Of a stretch of DNA of 64,000 nt, positions 54,859-62,617 are shown one piece after another (the first letter of the stretch is position 1; each line of letters starts with the position of its first letter). Source of the stretch: Rhabdothermincola salaria. GTDB lineage: Bacteria > Actinomycetota > Acidimicrobiia > Acidimicrobiales > Acidimicrobilacustridaceae. Under the pieces are notes generated by a model. It saw only the letters and a list, made by a program, of their open reading frames with translations, did not search any database and was not told the origin of the DNA. The position numbers and the translations under genes were made by a program. The stretch is taken from the NCBI RefSeq assembly GCF_021246445.1, contig NZ_JAJQXW010000004.1, positions 62,001-126,000 on the forward strand, given 5' to 3'.

Positions 54859-55359
54859 ATGCCCCGCGAGATCGAGGTGGTCCTGCCCACCCGTGGAGTG
54901 GTGGCGATCGCCCACCTGCTCGACGACGACGCCCCCCGGACCTGCGCCGCGGTGTGGGACGCCCTCCCCCTGGGCGGCGACATCTTCCACGCCAAGTACG
55001 CCCGCAACGAGCTCTACACGTTCGTGCCCCCCTTCGCGCCGGCCGCCATCGGCCTCGAGAACCCGACCATCACGCCCATCCCGGGCGACCTCGTGTACTT
55101 CGAGTTCGGGGCCGGGATGCTGCCGGCGGGCAGCTACGGCTACGCCGACGACGAGGGCGTCGCCGGGGCCGACTCGGTCATCGACCTGGCCCTCTTCTAC
55201 GGTCGAAACAACCTGCTGGTGAACGGCGACGTGGGCTGGGTGCCAGGCAATGTCTTCGGCACCGTGGTCGAAGGTCTCGACGAGCTGGCCGCCGCCGGCA
55301 ACGACGTGTGGCGCCGGGGCGCCGTCGGCGAGTCCCTCCAGTTCCGCCGCCGCTCCTGA
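54859..55359 (+). CDS. DUF3830 family protein (cyclophilin-like fold)
   Basis: The 166-residue protein matches the DUF3830 pattern: RTCAAVWDALPLGGDIFHAK, NELYTFVPPF, ENPTITPIPGDLVYFEFGAG, YGRNNLLVNGDVGWVPGNVF. The family has a cyclophilin-like beta-barrel and no firmly assigned activity; members often sit beside amidase, racemase and GntR genes, as here. AGGAG lies before ATG 54859. It shares its promoter region and palindromic site with the divergent aminotransferase gene. Confidence 0.88.
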   Translation: MPREIEVVLPTRGVVAIAHLLDDDAPRTCAAVWDALPLGGDIFHAKYARNELYTFVPPFAPAAIGLENPTITPIPGDLVYFEFGAGMLPAGSYGYADDEGVAGADSVIDLALFYGRNNLLVNGDVGWVPGNVFGTVVEGLDELAAAGNDVWRRGAVGESLQFRRRS

Positions 55360-55377
55360 CCGACCACCGGGACCGGG

Positions 55378-56109
55378 TCAGGTGGCGAAGAGCCGCCCGA
55401 GCCCCTCGGCCCGGATCCGCCCCAGCGCACCGGCGAGGCGCAGTGCCTCCCACATGGTGACCAGGTTGGCGGTCAGCACCGGCTTGGCCAGACGCTGCTC
55501 GAGGTCGACCACCACGCCGGCGGAGTGCAGGGCGGTGTCGGGGACGAGCACGGCCTCGGCGTCGGGATGGTCGCCGGAGGTCACGAACCCCAGCACCCGC
55601 TCGGGCCCGAACGTGCCCACCTCGGTGGCGGTGATGATGTCCTCCGCCCCGGTGGCCACCACCGTGATGCCCGCCTCGGCCAGGAACGACGCGAACGCCT
55701 CGGTGACGTCCGGGGGATAGGTGGCGGCCACCGCCACCCGCTCCACCCCCAGGGTGCGGATGGCGTTCACGAACGCGAACGACGTCGAGGAGGCGGGCAC
55801 GCCCAGCTGCTCGGAGAGCGGTTCGACCTGGCGACGGGCCCCGTCGAGGCCGAACACGAAGCTGCCCGACGTGCACGCCCACAGCACCGCGTCGGGCCGG
55901 TCGAGCTCGGCGGCGCCCTGGGCCAGCCGGTCCGGGCCTCCCAGATCGAGCAGGGCGTCCACGCGGTGGGCGTCCTCCCCCACCGAGGTGTGGACCACCT
56001 GCACGACGGGTGACGGCTCGAGCCGAGAGGCCATCAGCGGGTAGTCGTCCTCGGCGGCGTACCCCGGATAGAGGAACCCCAGGCGCACCGGTCGCGTCGC
56101 GTCGCTCAC
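55378..56109 (-). CDS. maleate isomerase/Asp-Glu racemase-like protein lacking the second Cys
   Basis: The 243-residue protein starts with RLGFLYPGYAAEDDYPLMAS. It has the first motif LWACTSGSFVFG, nearly identical to that of the protein at 45994-46992, then STSFAFVNAIRTLGVERVAV. The position of the second catalytic Cys reads VLVPDTALHSAG, without Cys. It may therefore carry out a one-cysteine reaction such as decarboxylation or elimination, or use a different residue. It is convergent with the DUF3830 gene, 18 bases away, and likely belongs to the same catabolic region. Confidence 0.8.
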   Translation of the reverse strand: MSDATRPVRLGFLYPGYAAEDDYPLMASRLEPSPVVQVVHTSVGEDAHRVDALLDLGGPDRLAQGAAELDRPDAVLWACTSGSFVFGLDGARRQVEPLSEQLGVPASSTSFAFVNAIRTLGVERVAVAATYPPDVTEAFASFLAEAGITVVATGAEDIITATEVGTFGPERVLGFVTSGDHPDAEAVLVPDTALHSAGVVVDLEQRLAKPVLTANLVTMWEALRLAGALGRIRAEGLGRLFAT

Positions 56110-56169
56110 CTCGGCGACCCTACCGGTGCGCCGCCACCGGAGCTCTCGCGGGCCGCGCCCGGTCCGGCC

Positions 56170-56883
56170 CTACGCCGTCTGGTCGGTCCAGCCGGTGCCG
56201 TTCCACCAGCGCAGACCGCCACCCCCCGACGGGTCCGGGTACCACCCCTCCGACACTGCGTCGGGCTCGACGGTCCGCTCGGGACCCGTGGCGGCGCCCA
56301 CTGCGGCGGGCGTCCCCACGATGGTCGGCACGACCGTGGTGGCCTGTGCGGAGACCGGCAGCACGTACCCGCGACGAGCGGCGTCGATCCGGGCCACCAG
56401 CTCGCCCCGACGTTCTGGCGCATCGGGCAGGAAGCACTCGGCCGCCGAGATCGGCGACACGGTCAACTTGCCGCCGGGGTGGACGAGCAGCACGCCGCGG
56501 AGCGACTTGCGGGCGCTGACCGACTCGGCCGGGGCGCGGAACACGACGGTGCCGTCGGTCCTGGTCAACGTGGCGGATCCCTGCCACACCACCAGCTGCG
56601 CCGTCGGCCACACCGTCAGGGTCGTGGCCCCGGTCAGGTAGAGGTCGATGGCGATGGGCTCGTCGGGGCTGTACCGAGCGCCCGCCCAGAGGTCCGCCGC
56701 CGGCTCGGGCCGGATGAGCAGTGCCCCCAGGGCGAAGGGCGCGGCAAGCATCAGCGCGAGCAGCACACCCAAGAGCCATCCCGGGTCGACGGTGATCGCC
56801 ATGTAGACGGCCACGACGAAGAAGCTCCCAAACATGGCGGCGGCCGCGACCACGAGCAGTCGACGGATACCTCGCTTGGTCAT
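56170..56883 (-). CDS. membrane protein with C-terminal DUF2510
   Basis: The 237-residue protein has two N-terminal membrane helices (LLVVAAAAMFGSFFVVAVY and LLGVLLALMLAAPFALGALL), then a soluble beta-rich domain. It ends in the actinobacterial DUF2510 motif GWYPDPSGGGGLRWWNGTGW. DUF2510 is a short Trp-rich module found at the ends of many actinobacterial membrane proteins, with no proven function. Three MTK-type residues at the start and the divergent spacing support ATG 56883. Confidence 0.8.
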   Translation of the reverse strand: MTKRGIRRLLVVAAAAMFGSFFVVAVYMAITVDPGWLLGVLLALMLAAPFALGALLIRPEPAADLWAGARYSPDEPIAIDLYLTGATTLTVWPTAQLVVWQGSATLTRTDGTVVFRAPAESVSARKSLRGVLLVHPGGKLTVSPISAAECFLPDAPERRGELVARIDAARRGYVLPVSAQATTVVPTIVGTPAAVGAATGPERTVEPDAVSEGWYPDPSGGGGLRWWNGTGWTDQTA

Positions 56884-57029
56884 GACGGCTCACCTCACGG
56901 GGCGACCCTCGTTCCGGGAGAGGTCCGACGGGCCTCGTCGCGTCCGAGCGAGCGCTCGCCCGAGACCATCCTCACCCCGTCCGCCCGAGGCGGCCACGGC
57001 CCTGCGACGGGCGCCGACCGGGCCCTTGG

Positions 57030-57347
57030 TCATGGCGACGTGAGCTTCACCGCCGTCAGCGCGCCCAGCAACGCCATCAGGGCCAGCATCCTCGGGATGG
57101 TGGCCGGGTCCTGGTGCACGACCATCCCGGCGACCACCGTCCCGGCGACGGCCGCTCCCGTCCAGACCGCGTAGGCGGTCCCGATGGGGATGGTGCGAGA
57201 TGCGTACTCCAGGCCGGCCAGGCTCACCACCATGCACAACAGCACCACCGCCGTGGGTACCGGGCGCCGGAACCCACCGGTCGCAGGCAACACCGAGGCC
57301 CACCCCACCTCGAACAGACCGGCGATCACCAACACGATCCACGCCAC
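57030..57347 (-). CDS. gdx: guanidinium exporter of the small multidrug resistance family
   Basis: The 105-residue protein has four membrane helices. It carries the SMR glutamate in IAGLFEVGWASVL and the Gdx-type signature TIPIGTAYAVWTG in the third helix, followed by VAGTVVAGMVV. Gdx (formerly SugE) exports guanidinium in exchange for protons as an antiparallel dimer. GTG 57347 follows AGGAGG by 7 bases. A candidate guanidine-III riboswitch ends exactly at that Shine-Dalgarno, which supports this assignment over a broad-range drug exporter. Confidence 0.88.
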   Translation of the reverse strand: MAWIVLVIAGLFEVGWASVLPATGGFRRPVPTAVVLLCMVVSLAGLEYASRTIPIGTAYAVWTGAAVAGTVVAGMVVHQDPATIPRMLALMALLGALTAVKLTSP

Positions 57348-57360
57348 GACGAAGCCTCCT

Positions 57361-57408
57361 GCGTGCCCGTCGTGCCGGCCGGTACGGGACGCCCCTCGTC
57401 GGGGACCG
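57361..57408 (-). ncRNA. candidate guanidine-III (ykkC-III) riboswitch upstream of gdx
   Basis: Read on the minus strand, the region contains GACGAGG, then GCGTCCCGT, ACCGGCCGG, and ACGGGCACGC. GCGT-CCCGT pairs fully with ACGGG-c-ACGC, reproducing the long pseudoknot pairing of the class, and short CCG/CGG pairing can close the first helix. GACGAGG-x-GCG and CGTAC match the conserved residues as I remember them. The 3' pairing strand abuts AGGAGG at 57355-57360, so ligand-dependent folding could hide or free the ribosome site. Confidence 0.65.
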
Positions 57409-57527
57409 CCACCTCGGCGGTCCGTCCTCCAGTCAACCTCGACCCGTCGTCGACGACAACCCCTGCGGCACCCACCCGGGCCCGCTCCGGTAGCGTCCCG
57501 CGCCGTGGCCACCCTGGACCAGCCCCG

Positions 57528-58304
57528 ATGATCTTCGAGACCCGCCGGCACCGGATGCGCCGCGAACGCTACGAAGCCGGCTTCCTGCCCGAGTGGCGCG
57601 AGCTGCTCGGCCGCAAGGTCGGCCACTGGAACCACCTCGACGACGACGAGCGGGCCCGCCTCGAGGCGCTGGCCCTGTCGATCATCGCCGAGAAGGACTG
57701 GGAGGCGGCCAACGGCTTCGCCCTCACCGACGAGATCATGGTGGTGATCGCCAGCCAAGCCGCCCTCTTGGTCCTGGGGCTGCCCGACGACCCCTACCGG
57801 GACGTCCACTCGATCCTCGTGCACCCCACGACCATGGTCCGCGAAGGCCCCCACTCCCAGGTCGGTGGGCTGATGTCCGACGCCCCCATGGCCATCCTCG
57901 GCCAAGCCGTCTACCAGGGCCCGGTGGTGATCGCGTGGGACACCGCCCTCGCCGAGGCCCGGCACCCGGGACGGGGCCACAACGTGGTGTTCCACGAGTT
58001 CGCCCACAAGCTCGACATGCTCGACGGCACGGTGGACGGCACCCCGCCCTTGGCCACCCAGGAGCAGCACGACGAGTGGGTGCGGGTGTGCACCGACGTC
58101 TATCACCAGGTCGAGGAGGGCCGCGGCGGACGGGCCTTGCGCTCCTACGCCGGTGTGAACCCCGGGGAGTTCTTCGCGGTGGCCACCGAGGTGTTCTTCG
58201 ACGCGCCGGCGGCGCTGGCCGAGGAGCACCCCGACCTCTACGACGTACTGCGCGGCTTCTACCGCCAGGACCCCCTCACCCGCCTCTCGCCCGCCCGCCC
58301 CTGA
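57528..58304 (+). CDS. MtfA-like zinc-dependent M90 peptidase
   Basis: The 258-residue protein has the zinc motif VVFHEFAHKLDMLDG (H-E-x-x-H), with a likely third ligand Glu in VATEVFFDAP. The family strings VHSILVHPTTMVREGP, GQAVYQGPVVIAWD and LRSYAGVNPGEFFAV are also present. In enterobacteria MtfA binds the Mlc repressor and has aminopeptidase activity; the actinobacterial role is not established. ATG 57528 was preferred; TAGCGT at 57491-57496 could be its -10 element. The gene diverges from gdx. Confidence 0.88.
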   Translation: MIFETRRHRMRRERYEAGFLPEWRELLGRKVGHWNHLDDDERARLEALALSIIAEKDWEAANGFALTDEIMVVIASQAALLVLGLPDDPYRDVHSILVHPTTMVREGPHSQVGGLMSDAPMAILGQAVYQGPVVIAWDTALAEARHPGRGHNVVFHEFAHKLDMLDGTVDGTPPLATQEQHDEWVRVCTDVYHQVEEGRGGRALRSYAGVNPGEFFAVATEVFFDAPAALAEEHPDLYDVLRGFYRQDPLTRLSPARP

Positions 58305-58335
58305 GGGGCCGGAACGGTCCGAGCGGCAACGGGTC

Positions 58336-59064
58336 TCAGGTGCCCACGATCGTCGGGGCCTCACCGAAGGGGGAGCCGAAGCGCTCGCACCAGATCACGA
58401 CCGACCGCATGCTGGACAGGTCGAGGTCGGCGGGGATCTCGTAGTTCTGGTTGCCGATGTTGCCCTTGAGGTGGCCGAGCTCGACGAGGTCGTCGTAGGA
58501 CCCCGAGCCGACCTCGGCGGTGGACAGCACGACCCGCAGATCGGGACCGTTGTCGGTGTCGAGGTCCTCGATGCGCAGCAGCCGCGAGCCGTCGGGCTGC
58601 ACCACCAGGTAGGCCTGGCCCGAGGCGGGGTGGTCGAGGCTGGTGAACTCACCGAACGACACCGCCACCGGGGCGCCGGTGCGCTCGGCCTCGGCCAGCC
58701 CCGCCTCGAGCGGGTCGGCCGGCATCGCCGGCTCATCCGCCATCGGCTCATCCGCCATCGGCTCATCCGCCATCGGCTCATCCGCCATCGGCTCGTCGGC
58801 CATCGGTTCGTCGGCCATCGGTTCCCCGGCGGCACCGGCCACGACCAGGCCGGGCAGCGCCTCGTCGACCTTGTCGTCGATGAACAGCTTCTGGGGCTGG
58901 AACACGATCAGCACGTAGGCGACGACGGCCACCAGCACGGCACCGCCGACCGCACCGCCGATCCAGAGACCCCGACGCCGTCGGCGGGGCCGCTCGTCGG
59001 CCGGGTACGAGGCACCGGGCTCGGGGGCGCCGGCATCAGTGGGGGAGGACGGGTTCTCGCTCAT
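58336..59064 (-). CDS. DM13-domain membrane-anchored protein with MADEP repeat linker
   Basis: The 242-residue protein has a cytoplasmic basic N-terminus, one membrane helix (LWIGGAVGGAVLVAVVAYVL), a linker of six MADEP units, and an extracytoplasmic domain with the DM13 pattern (GSRLLRIEDLDTDNGPDLRV, DLVELGHLKGNIGNQNYEIP, SMRSVVIWCERFGSPFGEA). DM13 domains have been proposed to act in redox or electron-transfer contexts; the terminal Trp-Cys is the usual conserved position. The gene diverges from the response regulator gene and might be a target or sensor partner, which is inference. Confidence 0.85.
   Translation of the reverse strand: MSENPSSPTDAGAPEPGASYPADERPRRRRRGLWIGGAVGGAVLVAVVAYVLIVFQPQKLFIDDKVDEALPGLVVAGAAGEPMADEPMADEPMADEPMADEPMADEPMADEPAMPADPLEAGLAEAERTGAPVAVSFGEFTSLDHPASGQAYLVVQPDGSRLLRIEDLDTDNGPDLRVVLSTAEVGSGSYDDLVELGHLKGNIGNQNYEIPADLDLSSMRSVVIWCERFGSPFGEAPTIVGT
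58730..58819. repeat. six tandem 15-bp units encoding MADEP
   Basis: The unit ggctcatccgccatc repeats at a 15-base step from 58730; the first four copies are identical and the last two differ at a few bases. On the minus strand each unit encodes MADEP. Identity at the DNA level indicates recent slippage, so copy number probably varies between strains. Confidence 0.9.
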
Positions 59065-59175
59065 GACCGAGAGCATCCACCAGAGGTGTCGCCACGTGCT
59101 CACCAACCTCTCAACGTTCACGAAACTCGCGGCGTCGCCCCTCGACAGCCCACCGGCGAGTCGTACGCTTCGGTC

Positions 59176-59907
59176 GTGGACAGCCCCGAGACCGCCGGCA
59201 CGGTGCTCGTCGTCGACGACGAGCCCACCGTGCGCGAGGTCGTCGCCCAGTACCTGCGGCGCGATGGCTACGCCGTCCACGAGTCCGGCGACGGCTCCGA
59301 CGCGACCCAGTGGCTCGCCGACAACGACCCCGACCTGGTGGTGCTCGACGTGATGTTGCCCGGCGTCGACGGCCTCACCATCTTGAAGGACCTGCGTCGC
59401 CACAGCGACGTGCCGGTGATCCTGCTCACCGCCCGGGTCGAGGAGGTCGACCGCATCGTCGGCCTCGAGCTCGGCGCCGACGACTACGTGGTGAAGCCCT
59501 TCTCCCCCCGTGAGCTGGCCGTGCGGGTCCGCAACGTCCTGCGGCGCACGTCGTCGGGCAACAGCGACGGCAACGGTGGGGCTGCACCCGGCTCCGACCC
59601 CGAGCGGGTGCTGTGCTTCGGCGAGCTGCACATCGATCGCCGCGCCCGGGAGGTGACCGTGGCCGGGCGACCGGTCGCCCTCACCCCCAAGGAGTTCGAC
59701 CTGCTCGACCACCTGGCAGCCTCGCCCCGCCAGGTCTTCTCCCGCCATCAACTGCTCACCCAGGTCTGGGACTCCTCGGCCGACTACCAGGACCCGGCCA
59801 CCGTCACCGTCCACGTGGGGCGCCTGCGCCAGAAGCTCGAGGCCGACCCGAACGAACCCCGTTGGATCGCCACCGTGTGGGGCGTCGGCTACCGGTTCGA
59901 ACCATGA
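59176..59907 (+). CDS. OmpR/PhoB-family response regulator
   Basis: The 243-residue protein has a receiver domain (VLVVDDEPTVREVVAQYL, phosphorylated Asp58 in VVLDVMLPGVDGL, Lys107 in YVVKPFSPRE) and a C-terminal winged helix (ALTPKEFDLLDHLAASPRQV, VTVHVGRLRQKLE, WGVGYRFEP). GTG 59176 lies 6 bases after a TACGCT -10-like hexamer (59164-59169), so the mRNA is likely leaderless. It overlaps the sensor kinase gene by four bases (ATGA), forming a standard two-gene signalling operon. Confidence 0.92.
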   Translation: MDSPETAGTVLVVDDEPTVREVVAQYLRRDGYAVHESGDGSDATQWLADNDPDLVVLDVMLPGVDGLTILKDLRRHSDVPVILLTARVEEVDRIVGLELGADDYVVKPFSPRELAVRVRNVLRRTSSGNSDGNGGAAPGSDPERVLCFGELHIDRRAREVTVAGRPVALTPKEFDLLDHLAASPRQVFSRHQLLTQVWDSSADYQDPATVTVHVGRLRQKLEADPNEPRWIATVWGVGYRFEP

Positions 59908-61082
59908 GCGCTCCCTTCGTGACCGCCGCCGCCACCTGGTCCGAGGAGATCGCCGCCCACCCCGGGCGGGCCGCGCTCGCCTCGATCGTCCTGCTCGCCG
60001 CCGTGCTGGGTGCCGGCTGGCTGGTGCGGGCCATGAACCGGCGCACCCGGTCGCTGCGGGCCCAGGTCCTCACCATCACCCTCACCGGGTTGGCCCTGGG
60101 CACCGCCGCCGCCCTGGCCCTGGCCTGGCTCATGGTGCTCGACGGCGGCGACCTGGCCACCGTGATCTCGGTGCTGGCCCTCACCTCGGTGTTCGCCGCC
60201 GGGCTGGTCATCGTGGCCACCGCCCCGCTCGGTCGCGACGTCCGCCACCTCGAGGCCACGGTCGGACGCATCGAACACGGGGACCGCACGGCCCGGGCCC
60301 GCATCGACCGGGCCGACGAGCTGGGCCACGTCGGCCGGGCCCTCGATCAGCTCAACGCCCGCCTCGACGACCTCGAACGAGAGCGCACGGCCCTCGAGGC
60401 CGAGCGCACCGAGGTGCTGGCCAGCATCAGCCACGACCTGCGCACCCCGCTCGCCGCGCTGCGCGCCGCGGTGGAGGCGCTGGCCGACGGCGTCGTCGAC
60501 GACGCCCCCCGCTGGTACCGGTCGATGCAGCGAGACGTCGAGGCCCTCGGCGCCCTCGTCGACGACCTGTTCCTGCTGGTGCGGGTCGAGAGCGGCCGCC
60601 TCGACCTCGCCGTCACCTCCATCGACCTGGCCGAGGTGGCCGACACCGCCCTCGACGCCCTCGCCCCCACCGCCGGGGCCGCGGGGGTGGGCCTCACCCT
60701 CGACACGGCCGGGCGGGTCGGCACCCAGGGCGACGCCGCCGCCCTCGGGCGCGTGGTGCGCAACCTGGTCGACAACGCCATCCGCCACACCCCGGCGGGC
60801 TCCACCGTGCACGTGTCGGTGGGGGTCGACCCGAGCGGGCCCTGGATCCGCGTCGTCGACGAAGGACCCGGCTTCGACCCCGAGTTCGCCACCCGGGCCT
60901 TCGACCGCTTCACCCGAGCCGATGCCAGCCGCACCCGCGACACCGGCGGCGCCGGGCTGGGCCTGGCCATCGCCCGCGGCCTGGTGGAGGCCCACGGCGG
61001 TGAGGTCTGGGTCGAACCGCCCCCCGGCGGCCGGGTGGCCTTCAGCCTTCCCGCCGAACCCACGAGCGCCACCCCCGGATGA
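59904..61082 (+). CDS. sensor histidine kinase
   Basis: The 392-residue protein has two membrane helices early (ALASIVLLAAVLGAGWLV and ITLTGLALGTAAALALAWLM), probably a third (LALTSVFAAGLVIVATAP), then HAMP-like sequence. The dimerisation box is LASISHDLRTPLAAL, with phosphorylated His near residue 177. ATP-binding motifs are VRNLVDNAIRHTP (N), VVDEGPGFDP (G1), and GGAGLGLAIARGLVEAHGG (G2). No large extracellular sensor domain is visible, so it may sense within the membrane. It is coupled to the response regulator by an ATGA overlap. Confidence 0.92.
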   Translation: MSAPFVTAAATWSEEIAAHPGRAALASIVLLAAVLGAGWLVRAMNRRTRSLRAQVLTITLTGLALGTAAALALAWLMVLDGGDLATVISVLALTSVFAAGLVIVATAPLGRDVRHLEATVGRIEHGDRTARARIDRADELGHVGRALDQLNARLDDLERERTALEAERTEVLASISHDLRTPLAALRAAVEALADGVVDDAPRWYRSMQRDVEALGALVDDLFLLVRVESGRLDLAVTSIDLAEVADTALDALAPTAGAAGVGLTLDTAGRVGTQGDAAALGRVVRNLVDNAIRHTPAGSTVHVSVGVDPSGPWIRVVDEGPGFDPEFATRAFDRFTRADASRTRDTGGAGLGLAIARGLVEAHGGEVWVEPPPGGRVAFSLPAEPTSATPG

Positions 61083-61117
61083 GGGCCGCCCGCGGCTCGG
61101 CGGCCACCCGTCGATCC

Positions 61118-62617
61118 TCAGTCCGTGGGTGAGCGGAGCCGGCGGCGCAAGGTGACCACCGACAGCGCCAGGATCACCGGGTAGATCTCCAGGCGGCCCA
61201 GCAGCATCTGGACCATGGTCACCAGGCGGGCCGTCCACGGCAGGGTGAGGTAGTCGCTGGCCGGGCCCACGTCGCCGAGACCCGGGCCCACGTTGCCGAA
61301 GCTCGACGCCGCCGCCGAGACCGACGTGACGATGTCAGGGCCGGTGAGGGCGATGAGCAGCGCGCCGCCACCGAACACGACCAGGGCCATGAGCACGAAG
61401 CCGACGATGTGGCCGGCCACCCGTTCGTCGACGCTGCTCCCGCCGATGCGCACCGGGCGCACCAGTCGGGGGTGCAGCTGGCGCAGGGCGGCCCGATGGG
61501 CGTAGCTGGCCGCGGCCAGCACCCGGACGAGCTTGACGCCACCGGCCGTGGACCCGGCCATGGCTCCGATGGGCAACAGCAACAGGATGACCATCTGGGC
61601 GGCCTGGCTCCAGAGACCGAAGTCGGCGGTGGCGTACCCGGTGGTGGAGGTGACCGAGGTGATGGTGAAGAACGAGTCGCGGAGGTGGCGTTCGACCGAG
61701 GTGTCGGTGTCGGCGACGACGAGCACGACCAGGGTGGCGACGAGGACCACCGCGGCGTAGGTGCGGAACTCCGCCGATCGCAGCAACGGACCGGGCCGGC
61801 CTCGCAGGGCGCGGTAGTAGAGAGCGAAGCTGCCCCCGGCGAGGAACATGGCGACGATGGCGATCCACTCGACGAGCGCCGAGTCGAAGTGGGCCAACGA
61901 CGCGTTGTGGGGCGAGAAGCCCCCGGTGGACACGGTCGTGAACGAGTGGGCGAAGCCGTCGTAGAGGCTGGTGCCGGCCAACACGTAGGCCGCGACCACC
62001 ACCAGGGTGAAGCCCACGTAGACCAACCAGAGGTTGCGGGCGGTGTGGCGCACGCGGGGGGTGAGCCGCTCCCCCGCCGGCCCCGGCGCCTCGGCCTGCA
62101 TGAGGCTCATGGCCCCGGCCCCCACGGTGGGCAGCACCGCGATCACCAACACGATGACCCCCATGCCGCCGATCCACTGGGTGATGGCCCGGTACATCAA
62201 CAGGCCCTGGGAGGTGTCGGCCACCGGCCGCAGCACCGTCGCCCCCGTGGTGGTGAAACCGGAGATGGACTCGAACAGGGCCTGGTCGGGGGCGGTGAGC
62301 CGTCCGGTGGCCAGGTACGGCAGCGCGCCCACCACGGCGAGGGCCACCCACGCCAGGGTGACGGTGACGAACACGTCGAGGATGCGGACCTCGTGCGGAG
62401 GCTCGGTGGCGCGCCACACGACGAGACCCACGACGAGGGTGGGAACGCCGCAGGCGAGCAGCGCCACCGCGTCCGGCCCGCTGTCGGCGATCTCGACGAC
62501 GGCCCCGATGAGCATGCCCACCCCCGCCACCGCGCCGGAGAGGGCGGCCACGTAGAGCGGGAGGGAGCGTCGACGGCGCGACGGTGTGAGCCAGCGCTCG
62601 ACGAACACCTCGGTCAT
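61118..62617 (-). CDS. trkH: TrkH-family potassium uptake channel subunit
   Basis: The 499-residue, mostly hydrophobic protein has four selectivity-loop regions typical of TrkH/KtrB: ESISGFTTTGATVLRP, TVSTGGFSPHNASL, TSTTGYATADFGLW, and ASSFGNVGPGLGDVGP. Each keeps the central Gly. It forms the potassium-conducting membrane subunit and works as a dimer with a cytosolic TrkA/KtrA ring. Its start overlaps the TrkA stop (ATGA), so both are made together. It converges with the histidine kinase gene, 35 bases away. Confidence 0.92.
   Translation of the reverse strand: MTEVFVERWLTPSRRRRSLPLYVAALSGAVAGVGMLIGAVVEIADSGPDAVALLACGVPTLVVGLVVWRATEPPHEVRILDVFVTVTLAWVALAVVGALPYLATGRLTAPDQALFESISGFTTTGATVLRPVADTSQGLLMYRAITQWIGGMGVIVLVIAVLPTVGAGAMSLMQAEAPGPAGERLTPRVRHTARNLWLVYVGFTLVVVAAYVLAGTSLYDGFAHSFTTVSTGGFSPHNASLAHFDSALVEWIAIVAMFLAGGSFALYYRALRGRPGPLLRSAEFRTYAAVVLVATLVVLVVADTDTSVERHLRDSFFTITSVTSTTGYATADFGLWSQAAQMVILLLLPIGAMAGSTAGGVKLVRVLAAASYAHRAALRQLHPRLVRPVRIGGSSVDERVAGHIVGFVLMALVVFGGGALLIALTGPDIVTSVSAAASSFGNVGPGLGDVGPASDYLTLPWTARLVTMVQMLLGRLEIYPVILALSVVTLRRRLRSPTD

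Noticed and set aside
58730-58819. CRISPR array
   Set aside because: The units are 15 bases, directly adjacent without spacers, and lie inside a coding frame encoding MADEP.
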